Positions 1 through 10,129 of a DNA stretch of 64,000 bases are shown in pieces (position 1 is the first letter of the stretch; every line of letters begins with the position of its first letter). Below the pieces are notes generated by a model. It searched no databases. It was not told the DNA's origin and saw only the letters and a list, made by a program, of their open reading frames with translations. The position numbers and the translations under genes are program-made. The stretch is from Phaseolus vulgaris (Eukaryota > Streptophyta > Magnoliopsida > Fabales > Fabaceae), in NCBI RefSeq assembly GCF_000499845.2, contig NC_023754.2, positions 26,760,611 through 26,824,610 on the forward strand. Reading direction: 5' to 3'.

Positions 1-293
1 ATCCAATTGAAGGCGTTCAGTTTTCGCATATGTCTTTGATTCCATCTTGTGACTATAATCCATTCCCAAGGAATTGGATCCCAGATCATGAGAGGGTGTT
101 GCATGAGTATATACAACTTGAAAATCCCAAATTTTTCTGTGAGTTGCTCAGATCTGTTAAGCAAAAAGGTTTAAATCTGCCTCAGGATGAAATATCTCAA
201 ATGGTATGGGATTACAAAACTCACGGAGTTTGTTATTTTCGATCTAACAAGGATAACAAATTAAAATCTGATTTGAAGAAGATAACTGCATAA
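1..293 (+). CDS. 3' end of an unrecognised protein-coding gene (last exon, partial)
   Basis: The frame beginning at base 3 is open from the window edge to a TAA at 291-293. It encodes at least 96 residues with an ordinary soluble composition (CDYNPFPRNW early, then a Lys/Asp-rich tail ending DLKKITA). The first ATG inside it is at 30, but the frame is open through nine codons before that and no start context is obvious, so I read it as the 3' part of a gene starting outside the window. There are no membrane segments or catalytic motifs, and I do not recognise the family. A plausible 3' UTR follows, with an AATAAA-like signal near 667-673. That it is coding is supported by composition and by a clean stop before AT-rich DNA. 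Its function is unknown. Confidence 0.6.
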   Translation, partial: PIEGVQFSHMSLIPSCDYNPFPRNWIPDHERVLHEYIQLENPKFFCELLRSVKQKGLNLPQDEISQMVWDYKTHGVCYFRSNKDNKLKSDLKKITA

Positions 294-1800
294 ACCTAAA
301 ATAAGTGGAATCTTCTCAATATCAAGGTTCTGCTTCCAAATTGGTGTGATCTGGTAGAAAATTGGTTTTGAGCCTTTTGTTTGTGGAGTACTTCAGAGTG
401 AAAATCCTTCAAATACTATTATCACGAGAAAAGGTAGCCCGTGCTGACATTATGTACATAAAAGGCAGAACACGCCCATTGGATGGGTGCGCGGCTCGGA
501 TGGCAGCATTTTAATCAACTACTGAGTACTGACAGTTTCTAACATAGCAAAAGGTACAAACAAATTTTTTTACGTTGTTGAATTGATAGTAAATGGTGAA
601 GTTGGGATTCCTCGAGGCCGTGGATTTAACATGAAATTATGAATTGAGGAGGATATTGTTCATTATATTAATAAATATTAGTTTCCAGGTTATAGGTTAT
701 GTCTCCATGTAACTACTGTTCCAAACTTCTATCTGATTAGATATCTGCTGAATGTTTGCATGTGGATTTCTGGTGATATTAATGAATTATTCTAGAGGAA
801 CTTTTAGCTTGGGATATTAAGAGGTAGATGGTCTTTTATGGAATACAAAGAGGAAATTCCACGTACTAATAAATTTTAATTACTGCAAGCTATATTTCTT
901 GGATATCTGCATTCGGTAGTGGGTGGACAAATGTTTGATATTTATAATAATAAAAAATCATATATATTTGGATTCGTTCTCTACATCAAAATGCAGTGCT
1001 GTTTTTTTATTTTCTATTACTTCATAACAAATCTCTCTCTGTCTTTCGCTCATATTGCTTATTCTGTTTTTATTTAGTTTGGATTTGTATAGCAGTTGTG
1101 GACCAAAAGTCATCTCCTCGTGCTTGTCTAGCATTTGAATCTTTAGCACAGTTTAGTTTACCTACAGGAGTCACCTGACTCTCAGGGATACATATGTTTA
1201 TTGAGCTTTAATAAGTCATAATAATTCCCTAACTTTTCCCAGAGTTAAGATGGATCTAACATAGTTGGTGCTGAAATTTAGCTTTTAATGTTAGGAATTT
1301 TTTATGTAATATCAATCATTTTGTGTATGTTCCTAACTTCATAATTAAACATTCGCTGAAATTCTTGCAACTGCTTAAATTGTTTACCGAATGGGGTTAA
1401 TTCGATGAATTTCTTCAGAATTCATTTTAATAGGTAATTGAAATACCAATTACACGCTTGGCATAGGATGTGTGAATATCAATATTTGTTTACTGGAAAA
1501 AGAAGCTTTAATTTCAGGTTTACCTTTATTTGTATACTTATGCAAATGAATAGTGGTAACTTGCATTAGTGTATAGATCTGATTTGGAGACTGCACAGCA
1601 AAGTGTTTTTAGATTAGTTGGATTGTTATTGCTTGGATGTATCTACTGTTCAATTTAAGGGAATAGAGAAACTTTTTTGCTTACTTCATTATTCTATATT
1701 GAAAACTAGATACCTGCTGGAGATTGGAGACTATTCATGACATGAAGGAAACACTGATGATTGATATACATACAACTTGAGGGAAGTTCTCAAGGTATGG
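294..1800. other. Intergenic: 3' flank of the left-edge gene and 3' flank of the SPH gene
   Basis: No convincing coding frame. The first few hundred bases probably hold the 3' UTR of the left-edge gene. Short ORFs at 958-1178 lie in opposite frames over the same AT-rich DNA and show no family motif. Confidence 0.4.
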
Positions 1801-1806
1801 TGTTTA

Positions 1807-2208
1807 TTATTCAGTGTACCACTTTTCCAGGAGCTTCCAGTTAGATCCACCCCAACTGTGGTAGAAACCGTGCTTTCTTACCGACCAATAAACTGTTTGG
1901 TAGCCTTTGTCTCTCTTGGCATGATACACGTCCCAAGTGGTGAACCACGGCAACCACTCAGCAGTGCATTTGGAATCTTGATCCACTGTGATAGTGCTGT
2001 TGTGGTGTTGGCCTAGTTTGAGATAAAAGAAAGGACTTTTGTCACAGCCAAGTTCCAATTGCTCCTTGGTGTTGTTGGGCAGGTCATTTCGTATGTAAAC
2101 AACTGTGTTTGTCCTGTGACTCTGAGGCCTAGCAAGTGTTGATGTGTTCAGAAAATAGAACGATTGAAAGAGTAGAAAGAAGGTGAAGAAGGGGTGGTGA
2201 AAAGCCAT
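1807..2208 (-). CDS. S-protein homolog (plant self-incompatibility S1 family), secreted
   Basis: This is an intronless 133-aa protein. Residues 1-26 form a Phe/Leu-rich signal peptide. The mature part opens with the family hallmark of a beta strand plus IRNDL (about 38-43), followed by a Cys-containing core (Cys55, Cys81), Trp-rich strands (EWLPWF, then TVYWSV) and a C-terminal WKLLEKWY. Length and layout fit the SPH family of small secreted plant proteins first known from poppy stigmatic S-protein. Most legume members have no proven role. Classical members usually have four cysteines. This one keeps only two, enough for one disulfide. N-linked sites are possible at Asn45 and Asn70. The start is the only Met giving a signal peptide. 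A TATA-like run lies at 2407-2416 on the same strand, about 200 bp upstream of the ATG. Confidence 0.85.
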   Translation of the reverse strand: MAFHHPFFTFFLLFQSFYFLNTSTLARPQSHRTNTVVYIRNDLPNNTKEQLELGCDKSPFFYLKLGQHHNSTITVDQDSKCTAEWLPWFTTWDVYHAKRDKGYQTVYWSVRKHGFYHSWGGSNWKLLEKWYTE

Positions 2209-2406
2209 GATTGTATCGCATTGATGGTGGTGAAGAAGGTAAATGGTTCACGGTTCCTCCATTTTAGGAAAACCATCATGATCTATGCAAGACAAGATTA
2301 GAAACCAGCCTGAATCAATGACAACACTTGAATTTTTAACTTACTGCATTAGGTCGGTTGTAGGAAGAAAAAAACCCATTCTAATTTTTCTATCGCTGTT
2401 TGCAAG

Positions 2407-2416
2407 TATATATAAA
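2407..2416 (-). promoter_or_regulatory. Putative TATA box of the SPH gene
   Basis: Read on the minus strand this is a TTTATATATA-type run about 200 bp upstream of the SPH start codon. It fits a 5' UTR of about 170 nt. It is judged by position and composition only; such runs are common in this AT-rich sequence. Confidence 0.35.
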
Positions 2417-2419
2417 AGA

Positions 2420-4240
2420 CGTCGTGTGATTTATACAGTTAACTTTCATTCATTCAGATAAAAACTTCAAAGCTCATGATTTATTTTTATATTATAAACT
2501 TTATAACAAATGAATTTTTAATAATGTATATGTGTGTATTACACTATTCTTAAAATCCTTAATGAATAAATATTTTTAAACATATAAATTATATATTTAA
2601 TTAGTAAATTATTTTCTGTGATACAAAAATATCTTTAACTATTCATATTTTTTAAAAATATTCAAACTAAACTTAGAAATAAAGATAAATATATATTAAA
2701 ATAGATAAACAGTTAAGAAAATAAGTAAACAGGTAAAGATAAAAGGAGTAATTTAAAGTAGGAAAACACATTATTGACTAATCGTTCGATCAAAAACAAT
2801 AATTTTAAAAATTGAATTAAATATTCATTTTTTTAAAATTATGATAAAAAATATGACCAAATGATGAAAGTGAACAAAAATACTCATTTATAAATAAGAC
2901 TAAAGAGATCATTTAAACCTTTTAGTTTGCAATGCTACTAAAAAACATTCCAACAATTAGATAACAGTTAATCGTAATTTACTTGAACTAAATGTTTTTT
3001 TTTTGTAAACATGACATCTCACGGCTAAAAATAGATTAGTTTTAATGAAATAAAGTCTAAAACTGAAAAACCTTGACGAAGACAAAATAATGTGACCTTT
3101 CTGTGCTATATGTTACATCAATACCTGTTCGTCCTGTCAATTAATCATTAGCCATAAAGTTATTATTTTATTTAAAAGTCATTATATTATTGTATTATTT
3201 TTAAGAAGTGAGGGTAGAAAATTCGCTATTCATCCTTACAAATTGTATTAAAAAATAAATTATTTATATTAACACCTTTTAAAAAGAAACAGTTATTGAT
3301 ATAACTAGAGATGTGCAGAGATACTTAGTCACACTCCCTCTTTGATTCACTTGCATTAATTAAAATATTAATTTTGTAATACTAATCACCATAAATAATC
3401 TTATCAAATCCTAATAAATATCAAATATCAATGAAACAAAACAATGAGATTAGAAATACCTCACTATACCAGGCGCAAGAAAAAAAATAAAAAAGAAAAC
3501 TAAAGAGAATGATGTGGATGGGAATAGACAAGAAAAAAAAGAAGAAGACAAGAATAAACTATATAATAATTGTTTTTTTTTCTTATTGCTTTTCAAGATT
3601 GATGCATTGATTTAGTGTTTGTAAAATAGTATTCATAATATTATAAAAAAATTATTAAATAAAAATTAATTTTATAGATAAAAATATTTAATGACTAAAA
3701 TAATTAAATTAAAGATTATTTTAAAGATTAAAAAAGTTATTGGTTACTTAATAAATTCCTTAATTTATTCAATAATCTTTTAATTTATTCTCAAAATATA
3801 AATCATCCTACTCATAAATATTAAATACTTTATTGTAAAAATATAATTTTCCAACTCATAAATATTAAATACTTTATTGTAAAAATATAATTTGACAATT
3901 AAAAATATTACACTTCTTATATCATTCTCATCTTTATCATGTCACATTATTCATCATACCTACACTTCTTTAAGCAAGTTTGTGTGACTTGTGTTCGGAA
4001 GAGTACTAGGGAAAAAAATGAGGCTTTTTGAAGGAAGAATATTAAATTGAAGGAGGCAAAAATTGACAATATAAAACCAAAATGCAAACCTGTAAATGTA
4101 CATGCATGCATGCCACGTAAAATATTAATCCATTCCTTCAATCTTAATTCTTCATCAAACTAACTACATCATAAAGAAAATTAAGAAACAATCATCCCAG
4201 CACAATATTAATTTCTTTTTGTTGATGATTTTGGCAATTG
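2420..4240. other. AT-rich intergenic stretch with no gene seen
   Basis: Very AT-rich, with no frame longer than about 65 codons that shows a motif. It contains a short tandem duplication, listed separately. The minus-strand ORF at 3947-4141 has no recognisable feature and I do not call it. Confidence 0.5.
3810..3893. repeat. Two-copy tandem repeat, 44-bp period
   Basis: The unit beginning ACTCATAAATATTAAATACT occurs at 3810 and again at 3854. The copies are identical across about 40 bp. It is non-coding and probably a local duplication. Confidence 0.85.
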
Positions 4241-4249
4241 CTACAACTC

Positions 4250-4732
4250 CTACCGTTTCTGCACCGCGGTCTTGGTGGTGGTGGTGTTGTGTTGTTGTTG
4301 TTCTTCGTCTTGGATGCAGAAAGCAGAGAGAGGAAAGGAGCGTGAAATGCCGGAGGAGTTGGCGAAGGAAATCTTAGAGCAAGAAGGGTCGTCGACAAAG
4401 ATTTCGGAGATGGTGACCCAGAGGAAGAGCTCTTTGGTCTTGACGCCGGTGACCCTCCACATGCGGTGTTCTTCGACGAAGGCGGTGACCTCGGTGTCGT
4501 AGGAAACGGTGCGTCCTATGGCGTTGAAGCGGTGCTCCTTTTTGTGCTTCTGCTTGAGCCAGACGAAGCCGGAGGTGCGGTTGTAGCCCATCTCGACGAT
4601 GTTATCCAAGGGAAGCAACCCTCTCGGGAGGAGAATTTCGTCGAGGAGGAGGCGTGACTTTTGGCTGCATATCGCTTCGCCCTCGTAGATCTCCGCCGCC
4701 TCACGGTGGTGCGCTATTTGTGTGCTTACCAT
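4250..4732 (-). CDS. DUF538 family protein
   Basis: This is an intronless 160-aa protein. It opens MVSTQI, then a helical segment (EAAEIYEGEAIC) and the DUF538 core: DEILLPRGLLPLDNI, then EMGYNRTSGFVWL, a beta-rich middle (SYDTEVTAFVEEHRM) and a C-terminal strand region with EIFVDD. The order and spacing match plant DUF538 proteins, a land-plant family with a BPI/LBP-like fold proposed to bind lipids or chlorophyll. Biochemical roles remain uncertain. I chose the ATG at 4732 because the family typically begins with this MVS-Q-I segment. An in-frame ATG at 4834 would add 34 residues including a hydrophobic stretch (IIILLLIPI). The tail after residue 140 is low complexity (Gln run, Thr run), which is common for the C-terminus of this family. 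Confidence 0.88.
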   Translation of the reverse strand: MVSTQIAHHREAAEIYEGEAICSQKSRLLLDEILLPRGLLPLDNIVEMGYNRTSGFVWLKQKHKKEHRFNAIGRTVSYDTEVTAFVEEHRMWRVTGVKTKELFLWVTISEIFVDDPSCSKISFANSSGISRSFPLSAFCIQDEEQQQHNTTTTKTAVQKR

Positions 4733-4834
4733 TGTGGTGGAGGAAGTCTCCGGGAGGGGACAGGTAAATATTTTGATTGGGATGAGAAGTAGAATTATAA
4801 TAGAATATAGGTTGTGTTGTGGGGTCAATGACAC
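4733..4834 (-). other. In-frame N-terminal extension or 5' leader of the DUF538 gene
   Basis: The DUF538 frame stays open upstream to an ATG at 4834. The extension codes for a hydrophobic segment that could act as a signal peptide or anchor, followed by Pro/Ser/Thr-rich residues. It may simply be 5' UTR. Some DUF538 proteins carry signal peptides, so alternative starts are possible. Confidence 0.35.
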
Positions 4835-4908
4835 TTTGTGGTTGAGGTAGTTAGTTAGTTAGGTTCGGATGAAATCAGATCAGAACAGGGTTTTATTTTT
4901 GTTCTTCA

Positions 4909-4922
4909 TTTTATATTTATTA
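4909..4922 (-). promoter_or_regulatory. Putative TATA region of the DUF538 gene
   Basis: On the minus strand this reads as an ATAAATATAAAATG-type run about 180 bp before the preferred start codon. Support comes only from position and composition. Confidence 0.25.
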
Positions 4923-5609
4923 TTAATAGGAGAATCATATATTTCACATTTCTTAATCAATATTTTTTTTATTTTTTTATTAGTTGAATATAATATTTTA
5001 TTATTAAAAAGGATTATAAAGTAAAAGCAAGAGAAAAACGTGAGTGTAAAACTTATATTTTTCTACTAATAGGATGATGATGGTTTCACACCATTATTTT
5101 TCTCTTATATTCAGATTTTATTATAACATTATTATTTTAATATAATATTTTATCACTAAGTATATTCATTAGTGTTTTTCAGATGAGGAGGTGTTTGGAA
5201 ACAAATTGTTAATAAGTTGATTTTCGGATTGCTTAATCCGAAAGTGTAATTTCTATTAGTGATTGCTGAATTCGAAAATTTAATTTCTATAAAAATTGGA
5301 CTTAAAAATATAATTCACATCCATTGGAAACTGAACATAAAAGGAGAAGCAGTACATAAAAGTGGAAGCACAAGATTAGTGAATAACAATTCAATTACAA
5401 TAATAACATAGATTGAGGCCAATAAAATATGGCATGGTGGGTAAGAAAAATGATAGGTTGATAATAAATATTGATGTGATGAATTAAAAATAAATATATA
5501 TAATAAAGGATAAATTTGTAATTAAATTATAAAAATAATTATTAAAATAATAATAACTAAAAAAAAAGCATTATTGTTTCACTTTAACACTGAAACAAAC
5601 AATTAAGAG
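4923..5609. other. AT-rich intergenic stretch
   Basis: No coding frame, RNA gene or clear transposon terminus seen. Confidence 0.5.
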
Positions 5610-5735
5610 AGTGTAGGGCAACCTTGCTTCTCTCTCAGACTCAATAAGGATCAAAACGTCTCCCTCTCTCACTCTCACTGGTCCTTTACGTAAGGGCCAT
5701 AAGGTTGACAACGATAGCATCTTTACCTGAGATTC
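5610..5735 (-). pseudogene. Fragment of a ribosomal protein eS28 (RPS28) gene
   Basis: A minus-strand frame from about 5729 to 5616 encodes a stretch ending in KGPVR, then VREGDVLILIESEREAR. This is the conserved C-terminal half of eukaryotic small-subunit protein eS28, whose usual form is KGPVREGD followed by an acidic SEREAR end. Upstream, QVK remains of the N-terminal beta strand, but the central part is scrambled and the first half of the about 65-aa protein is missing. Two residues (Val-Arg) are inserted because GTGAGA is tandemly duplicated. The conserved Arg-Leu-Arg-stop ending is replaced by unrelated sequence. It has no intron, start or promoter. It is probably a decayed processed copy or a captured fragment rather than a working gene. 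Confidence 0.75.
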
Positions 5736-5844
5736 CTTCCTGATATTAAGAAAGGGGAAGAAGCTTTTTCTCATTTATTGCATTTCATTTCATATATTAG
5801 GCTAAATTTGACAACTAGTAGAAGTGATGATTTTACTTGTCTCC

Positions 5845-6007
5845 CACTTACACAATTTTTTTCAGATTTAATTTATATAAAAGTCGTGTTACATTCTAAC
5901 TTGTAATAAATCAAACTTATATAGAAAAAACGACATTTGTATTATTATATTGTATTAGTATGAGAACAATTTTATGTGACTTAAATCTGATTCAAAAGTG
6001 TGTATGA
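5845..6007. mobile_element. Small MITE-like element with imperfect 40-bp inverted ends
   Basis: The left end (5845-5886, containing TCAGATTTAA and then TATATAAAAGT) reappears inverted at 5965-6007 (CAGATTTAAGTCACATAAAA on the minus strand). The arms match roughly three bases in four. The interior is AT-rich and non-coding. The right end also carries an 11-bp palindrome (AAAAGTGTGTA / TACACACTTTT). No target duplication could be fixed. Confidence 0.5.
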
Positions 6008-7337
6008 TACACACTTTTTATAAATAAAATCATTAATTTAATTTAATCAATTTTATAATAAAAAACATTTTGCCCAAATCCATAATATATAAAATGAATT
6101 GTACTAAATTAATGAAAATTGTATTTAATAAATACATTTTGAATAAAATGATGTTTATAAAAAATATATTTCTTCTTATTTTTGTGTTGTGAAAAATAAA
6201 AAGTTTAAATTTTTTTATAAGGACTTTTTTATTTTCAAACACAATTTATCCAATTTTATAATTAATCTATTTCAATAAAAAAAGTTGAGAAGTTAGGTAA
6301 TTTATTGGATTTTAGGTTGCGCTTTTATTTTTTGTTGGTACTTTATATTGCGCTCAAGAATAGAATTGAAGTAGAAAATAAATAAGAGGATAAGATTGGC
6401 ACCTAACCTAACATAATGAAAAGTTGGTTGACATAAAACTAATGATGTTGCATTTAGATTGTAATCATGGTTTTCTTATAATGTATCTATCCCAAGAGTT
6501 TCTCTACATCTTTTTCTAATATTATTCATCACATCACTGTTTCATTTTTTATATCAATAAAGATTCTGACTCTGTAAACAGTAACATACTTACTTTCATT
6601 CGACAACTTTATAATATAATAATATATTTAATTAAAAAATAAAATAAATAGTATAAATAAAATAAAGTTTGTTCACAGTATAAATAAAGTATCAATGCCC
6701 TTTTGATATTTCTCTTTCCTCTTCTTAATTTACCATAATAGCTTTGCAAATGCATCATGAGCTGCGAGAACATTTAATTTTAATAACTGACATCATTGCT
6801 ACAAGATTTTCAATATAAGAATAACATACATAAGATATCTTTAAAAAAATATTAACTTTTTATTTAAACACTTAAAAAATTATCTGTACATTAAATTAAA
6901 TGAGAAGGATTCTGCAGTCTTTTATAATGCATACTTTGTTTTCTTGCTTTAGATGTGGTACAAAAAAGTATGGAAGGAGTGAGTGGTACGTTCTTTGTTC
7001 TTTCGATATTGCTAACTTTTTTCTTCCAAGCAACCTTGGGATTACCGCATCTTCTTAGTAATATTTAAGAAACAAATCATTCTCATTATGATTACATCAT
7101 TCTTTCCACAACTTTCAACAATGACGTGCCTAATTCAATGATTAAAAAAATAAAGCACAAACACATAAGAACAGAGGAAACATTCCTGCTAGCTTCTAAC
7201 AGGTTGTCAGCTTTTCTCTATAATAATCAAAAGAATTGTTCTTTATATATTATATAGTTATGATTATAATTATATAAACAAAAAGAATTGCTCTTACTCT
7301 CTTTCTTTCTTTGTTTTTTGATCTCTTAATGGGGTCC
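6008..7337. other. AT-rich intergenic stretch downstream of the DUF616 gene
   Basis: No coding frame with a recognisable motif. The minus-strand ORF at 6033-6242 is Ile/Phe/Lys-rich from AT content and I do not believe it. The part nearest 7337 probably contains the 3' UTR of the gene on the minus strand. Confidence 0.5.
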
Positions 7338-10125
7338 TTAATCATTTGATGATTCCCCCCACATTATCGAAAGATACTTCTGGCACTTGCTGCAACAACT
7401 TCCATTCACATACAACAAATCAGGGTGTGCCCTTTTGGTTCTTCCTGAACTCGACACTTTCTTCATAGTGGTCCCATCACTGCTCTTCAGATTGTGTCTG
7501 TACTCCACTGCCACCTGTTCAAAAACTTCCACCTCAAACATGTTTATCTTCACCTTCTGCTTCATCTTATCTCTCACAAATGCAAAGGGTAATTGGTCTC
7601 TTGGGTTAAATGCCTCCAACTCGTTGAATATAAGGCATGAGAAGAGGTTGCTACCAAGTCCATGTCTCCTCAATATCAAAGCACTATCTGGGACATCTGC
7701 CATAAACAATTCAAAGAGGATACCATAAATTTTTAGGCATAATGGAACAAGTTTGGTTGCAAATTTCTTCTCTCATTATCTAATACTACTACTGTTTAAT
7801 GACACTCTTATGTGTCTGTTATTAGTTGGATTTAGCTAAGTTTTATCTAAAATATCTTTCTTTTTTATTAATCAAACCAGTGGTAGTTTAAAAAAGTTGG
7901 ATTAAACATTTCATATGCAAATACATTGAAATGACAATGAACAACCCTTTATTATAGGTATGGACTTGTTAGGGATGATAAACATACCATATGCAAAATG
8001 ATACTAGACAAGCCAACTGGAAACAAAAATGATTTAGCCAAAGGACAAAATTAGGTACAAAACCAGCATCTCCATGTGAGTCTCGCTCATCGATGTTTTA
8101 AAAAAATGAACTACAATTGTTAACAAGTACGTTATGTGTAACAAAAAAAAATGAAGCACTTGGATCAGTTAAATGGCAAGATCCAATACTCTTGCGACAC
8201 ATTTCACTGTGAACAAAGTTAAGGACCATGATTTTTGTGAGTGGTTATCTACTTTCATTATGGAAATTTAATGCTACTTTTCTACCTACTTGAATCTGAA
8301 ATCTTGTGAGATAAAAAAAAGTTGAAATCTTAGGCCTGGTTCCTTGTAATGAAAAAAAGAAACCTAATAAAGTAGCAGAATAGACCTGTAAAATGTGTGC
8401 CAGCGCCTCAACATTAATTTCATAGTTCCATTTCATAAAAGGGAATTGATTAAGGACAACTATGTCAATTTAAGTGAACTACCCCACATGGGGAAGAAAA
8501 CTTCCTCCTAGAAGCCTTCACCAGTAAAGATATTTCAGGGTTTATGGGCTATGTAATCAAGTTTCAAGATCCACCGTTTCATGTCAATACACATTAACAT
8601 GCAATACACTTTCTGATGTGGTGAAAATTGTTTCATTTCTAAGGTTCTTGATATAATGTAACAAATGTAATAATTTGGAAGTAAACAATGTTTTCAATTT
8701 TGTATTATGAAAGCACAAAATTCAACTGAAGAAATCAAGATTAAAACATGTCCAATTACCTGACTCATAAGGCTGTTTTTCGGGAGTCCATGGTTGCAGT
8801 CCATTTTCACAGTATGTCTCCATTTGCATCTTCAGGGCATTGACATCCAACAATTTCTTCCACCTTGCAGTTGCCATTGCTTCTTCCATGGTATGAACAT
8901 AATAAGGGTGCTTTGATATAGCCATGTCTACATCATCAGATATAACAAGTGAATGAATCAACAACAACGGATCAACCATCAGTTGCATCTTTGCATCTAC
9001 CCAAATGCTGAATTGGGAATTTGGAAATAGCCTATGGACTAAATACTTTGGTATAACTCCGTTCATTGCTGGGTTCTGATACAAATTCTCTTTAGCGACC
9101 TTCACAATCCTCCACACACCTATCTTGTATTCTGTTGAATTTATTGAAATCAATCCGTGATGTTGAAGACCTTTGAGGGTGACATCGTCTACAAACATAA
9201 AAAAACACACTTCATGCAATGTGTTGAACCCAAGGCCCTTCGGTTGGCGGATTTTATCATGATCATTGAAGATTGCTGAAACCACAACCACACTGTCACA
9301 CTGTTCCATCGCAATTCGATCTACATCAAGAGAAGAAGGCATATGAGAGAAGCAAATTACTATGAAATATCAAACTAAAAAAAACACTTGAAAATGAAGG
9401 ATTTAACTCTTTTAAATTGTATTTGCAATCCTAACGTAAATAATCTATGCCAACAAAATGTTTTACTTTTCCAATGTATGGATCTCAGTGGCATGTTATA
9501 AACGAATCAAAAGTTGATGATTGAATATTTCGAGGTTAAATTAAGATCTGACTATTGAATTAATGTGCAACTGACCAGAATCACTGACTGGAAACTTCTT
9601 CAGAAATCCGCAAAGAACTTCGGTGTTATGATTTTGATGATTAAAATAGGAAAACCTGGTAAGGGTGCTGAGATTCCCACCGAAAGTATCAGCATTGCCC
9701 TTAACATACCGCAGAGGCCGGTTGGTCTCGCGGAAACTCTTGATCTCGTTCACAACATCCAAGTAATCTGAATTCATAACCCGCGACCCTTTAGCAAAAA
9801 GTGATCATCTTGATGGCGTAATCGAGATAAAAAGCCGTGAAAAGATCGCGAGTAGGTAATGGGTACCTGAGAAAAAAACAGGGGAGGTGCATGTAGAACG
9901 GCTGGTTGGAACAGCGTACTTGTGTTCTCCATAAGAAGAGGGGTAAGAGAAGAGGGAATTCTGAAGAGGATCCAAAGGGGATGATCGGAAGAAGCATTTG
10001 GAGTGAGAGAGAGTGGTGTAGAGAGCAAGGAAAAGAGTGGTGAAGAGATAGAGCAGAGAGAAACAGAGGAGCTTGGAGTAGAGGATGAGAGGCTTAGTCG
10101 TGGTTATTAGCCTCCCCATTATCAA
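7338..10125 (-). CDS. TOD1-like: DUF616 protein, TOD1 type (putative alkaline ceramidase / glycosyltransferase-like)
   Basis: Four exons, each joined by GT-AG in frame: 10125-9867, 9767-9576, 9320-8760 and 7696-7338, giving 456 residues. Exon 1 carries an N-terminal membrane anchor (about residues 11-40), typical of a type II Golgi protein, then the YGEHK and SPVFFS motifs. Exon 2 continues DYLDVVNEI and ends KKFPVSDS. Exon 3 holds the DUF616 core: VVVVSAIFNDHDKIRQPKGL, CFFMFVDD, IWVDAKMQL and HPYYVH. Exon 4 gives VPDSALILRRHGL, then FNPRDQLPFAFVRD and a basic tail ending with a CxxC-like SCCSKC. Length and motif order match Arabidopsis TOD1, which was reported as a Golgi alkaline ceramidase affecting turgor in pollen and guard cells. 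The related DUF616 protein MUCI70 is viewed as a glycosyltransferase, so the reaction is uncertain. The first intron is only 99 bp. A second Met lies two codons downstream. Confidence 0.9.
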
Positions 10126-10129
10126 AAAG

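Noticed and set aside
3947..4141. 64-codon minus-strand ORF with a hydrophobic middle
   Set aside because: No motif, no promoter context, and its composition matches random AT-rich DNA.
4272..4704. Three ORFs on both strands over the DUF538 gene
   Set aside because: Shadow frames of a GC-richer true coding region.
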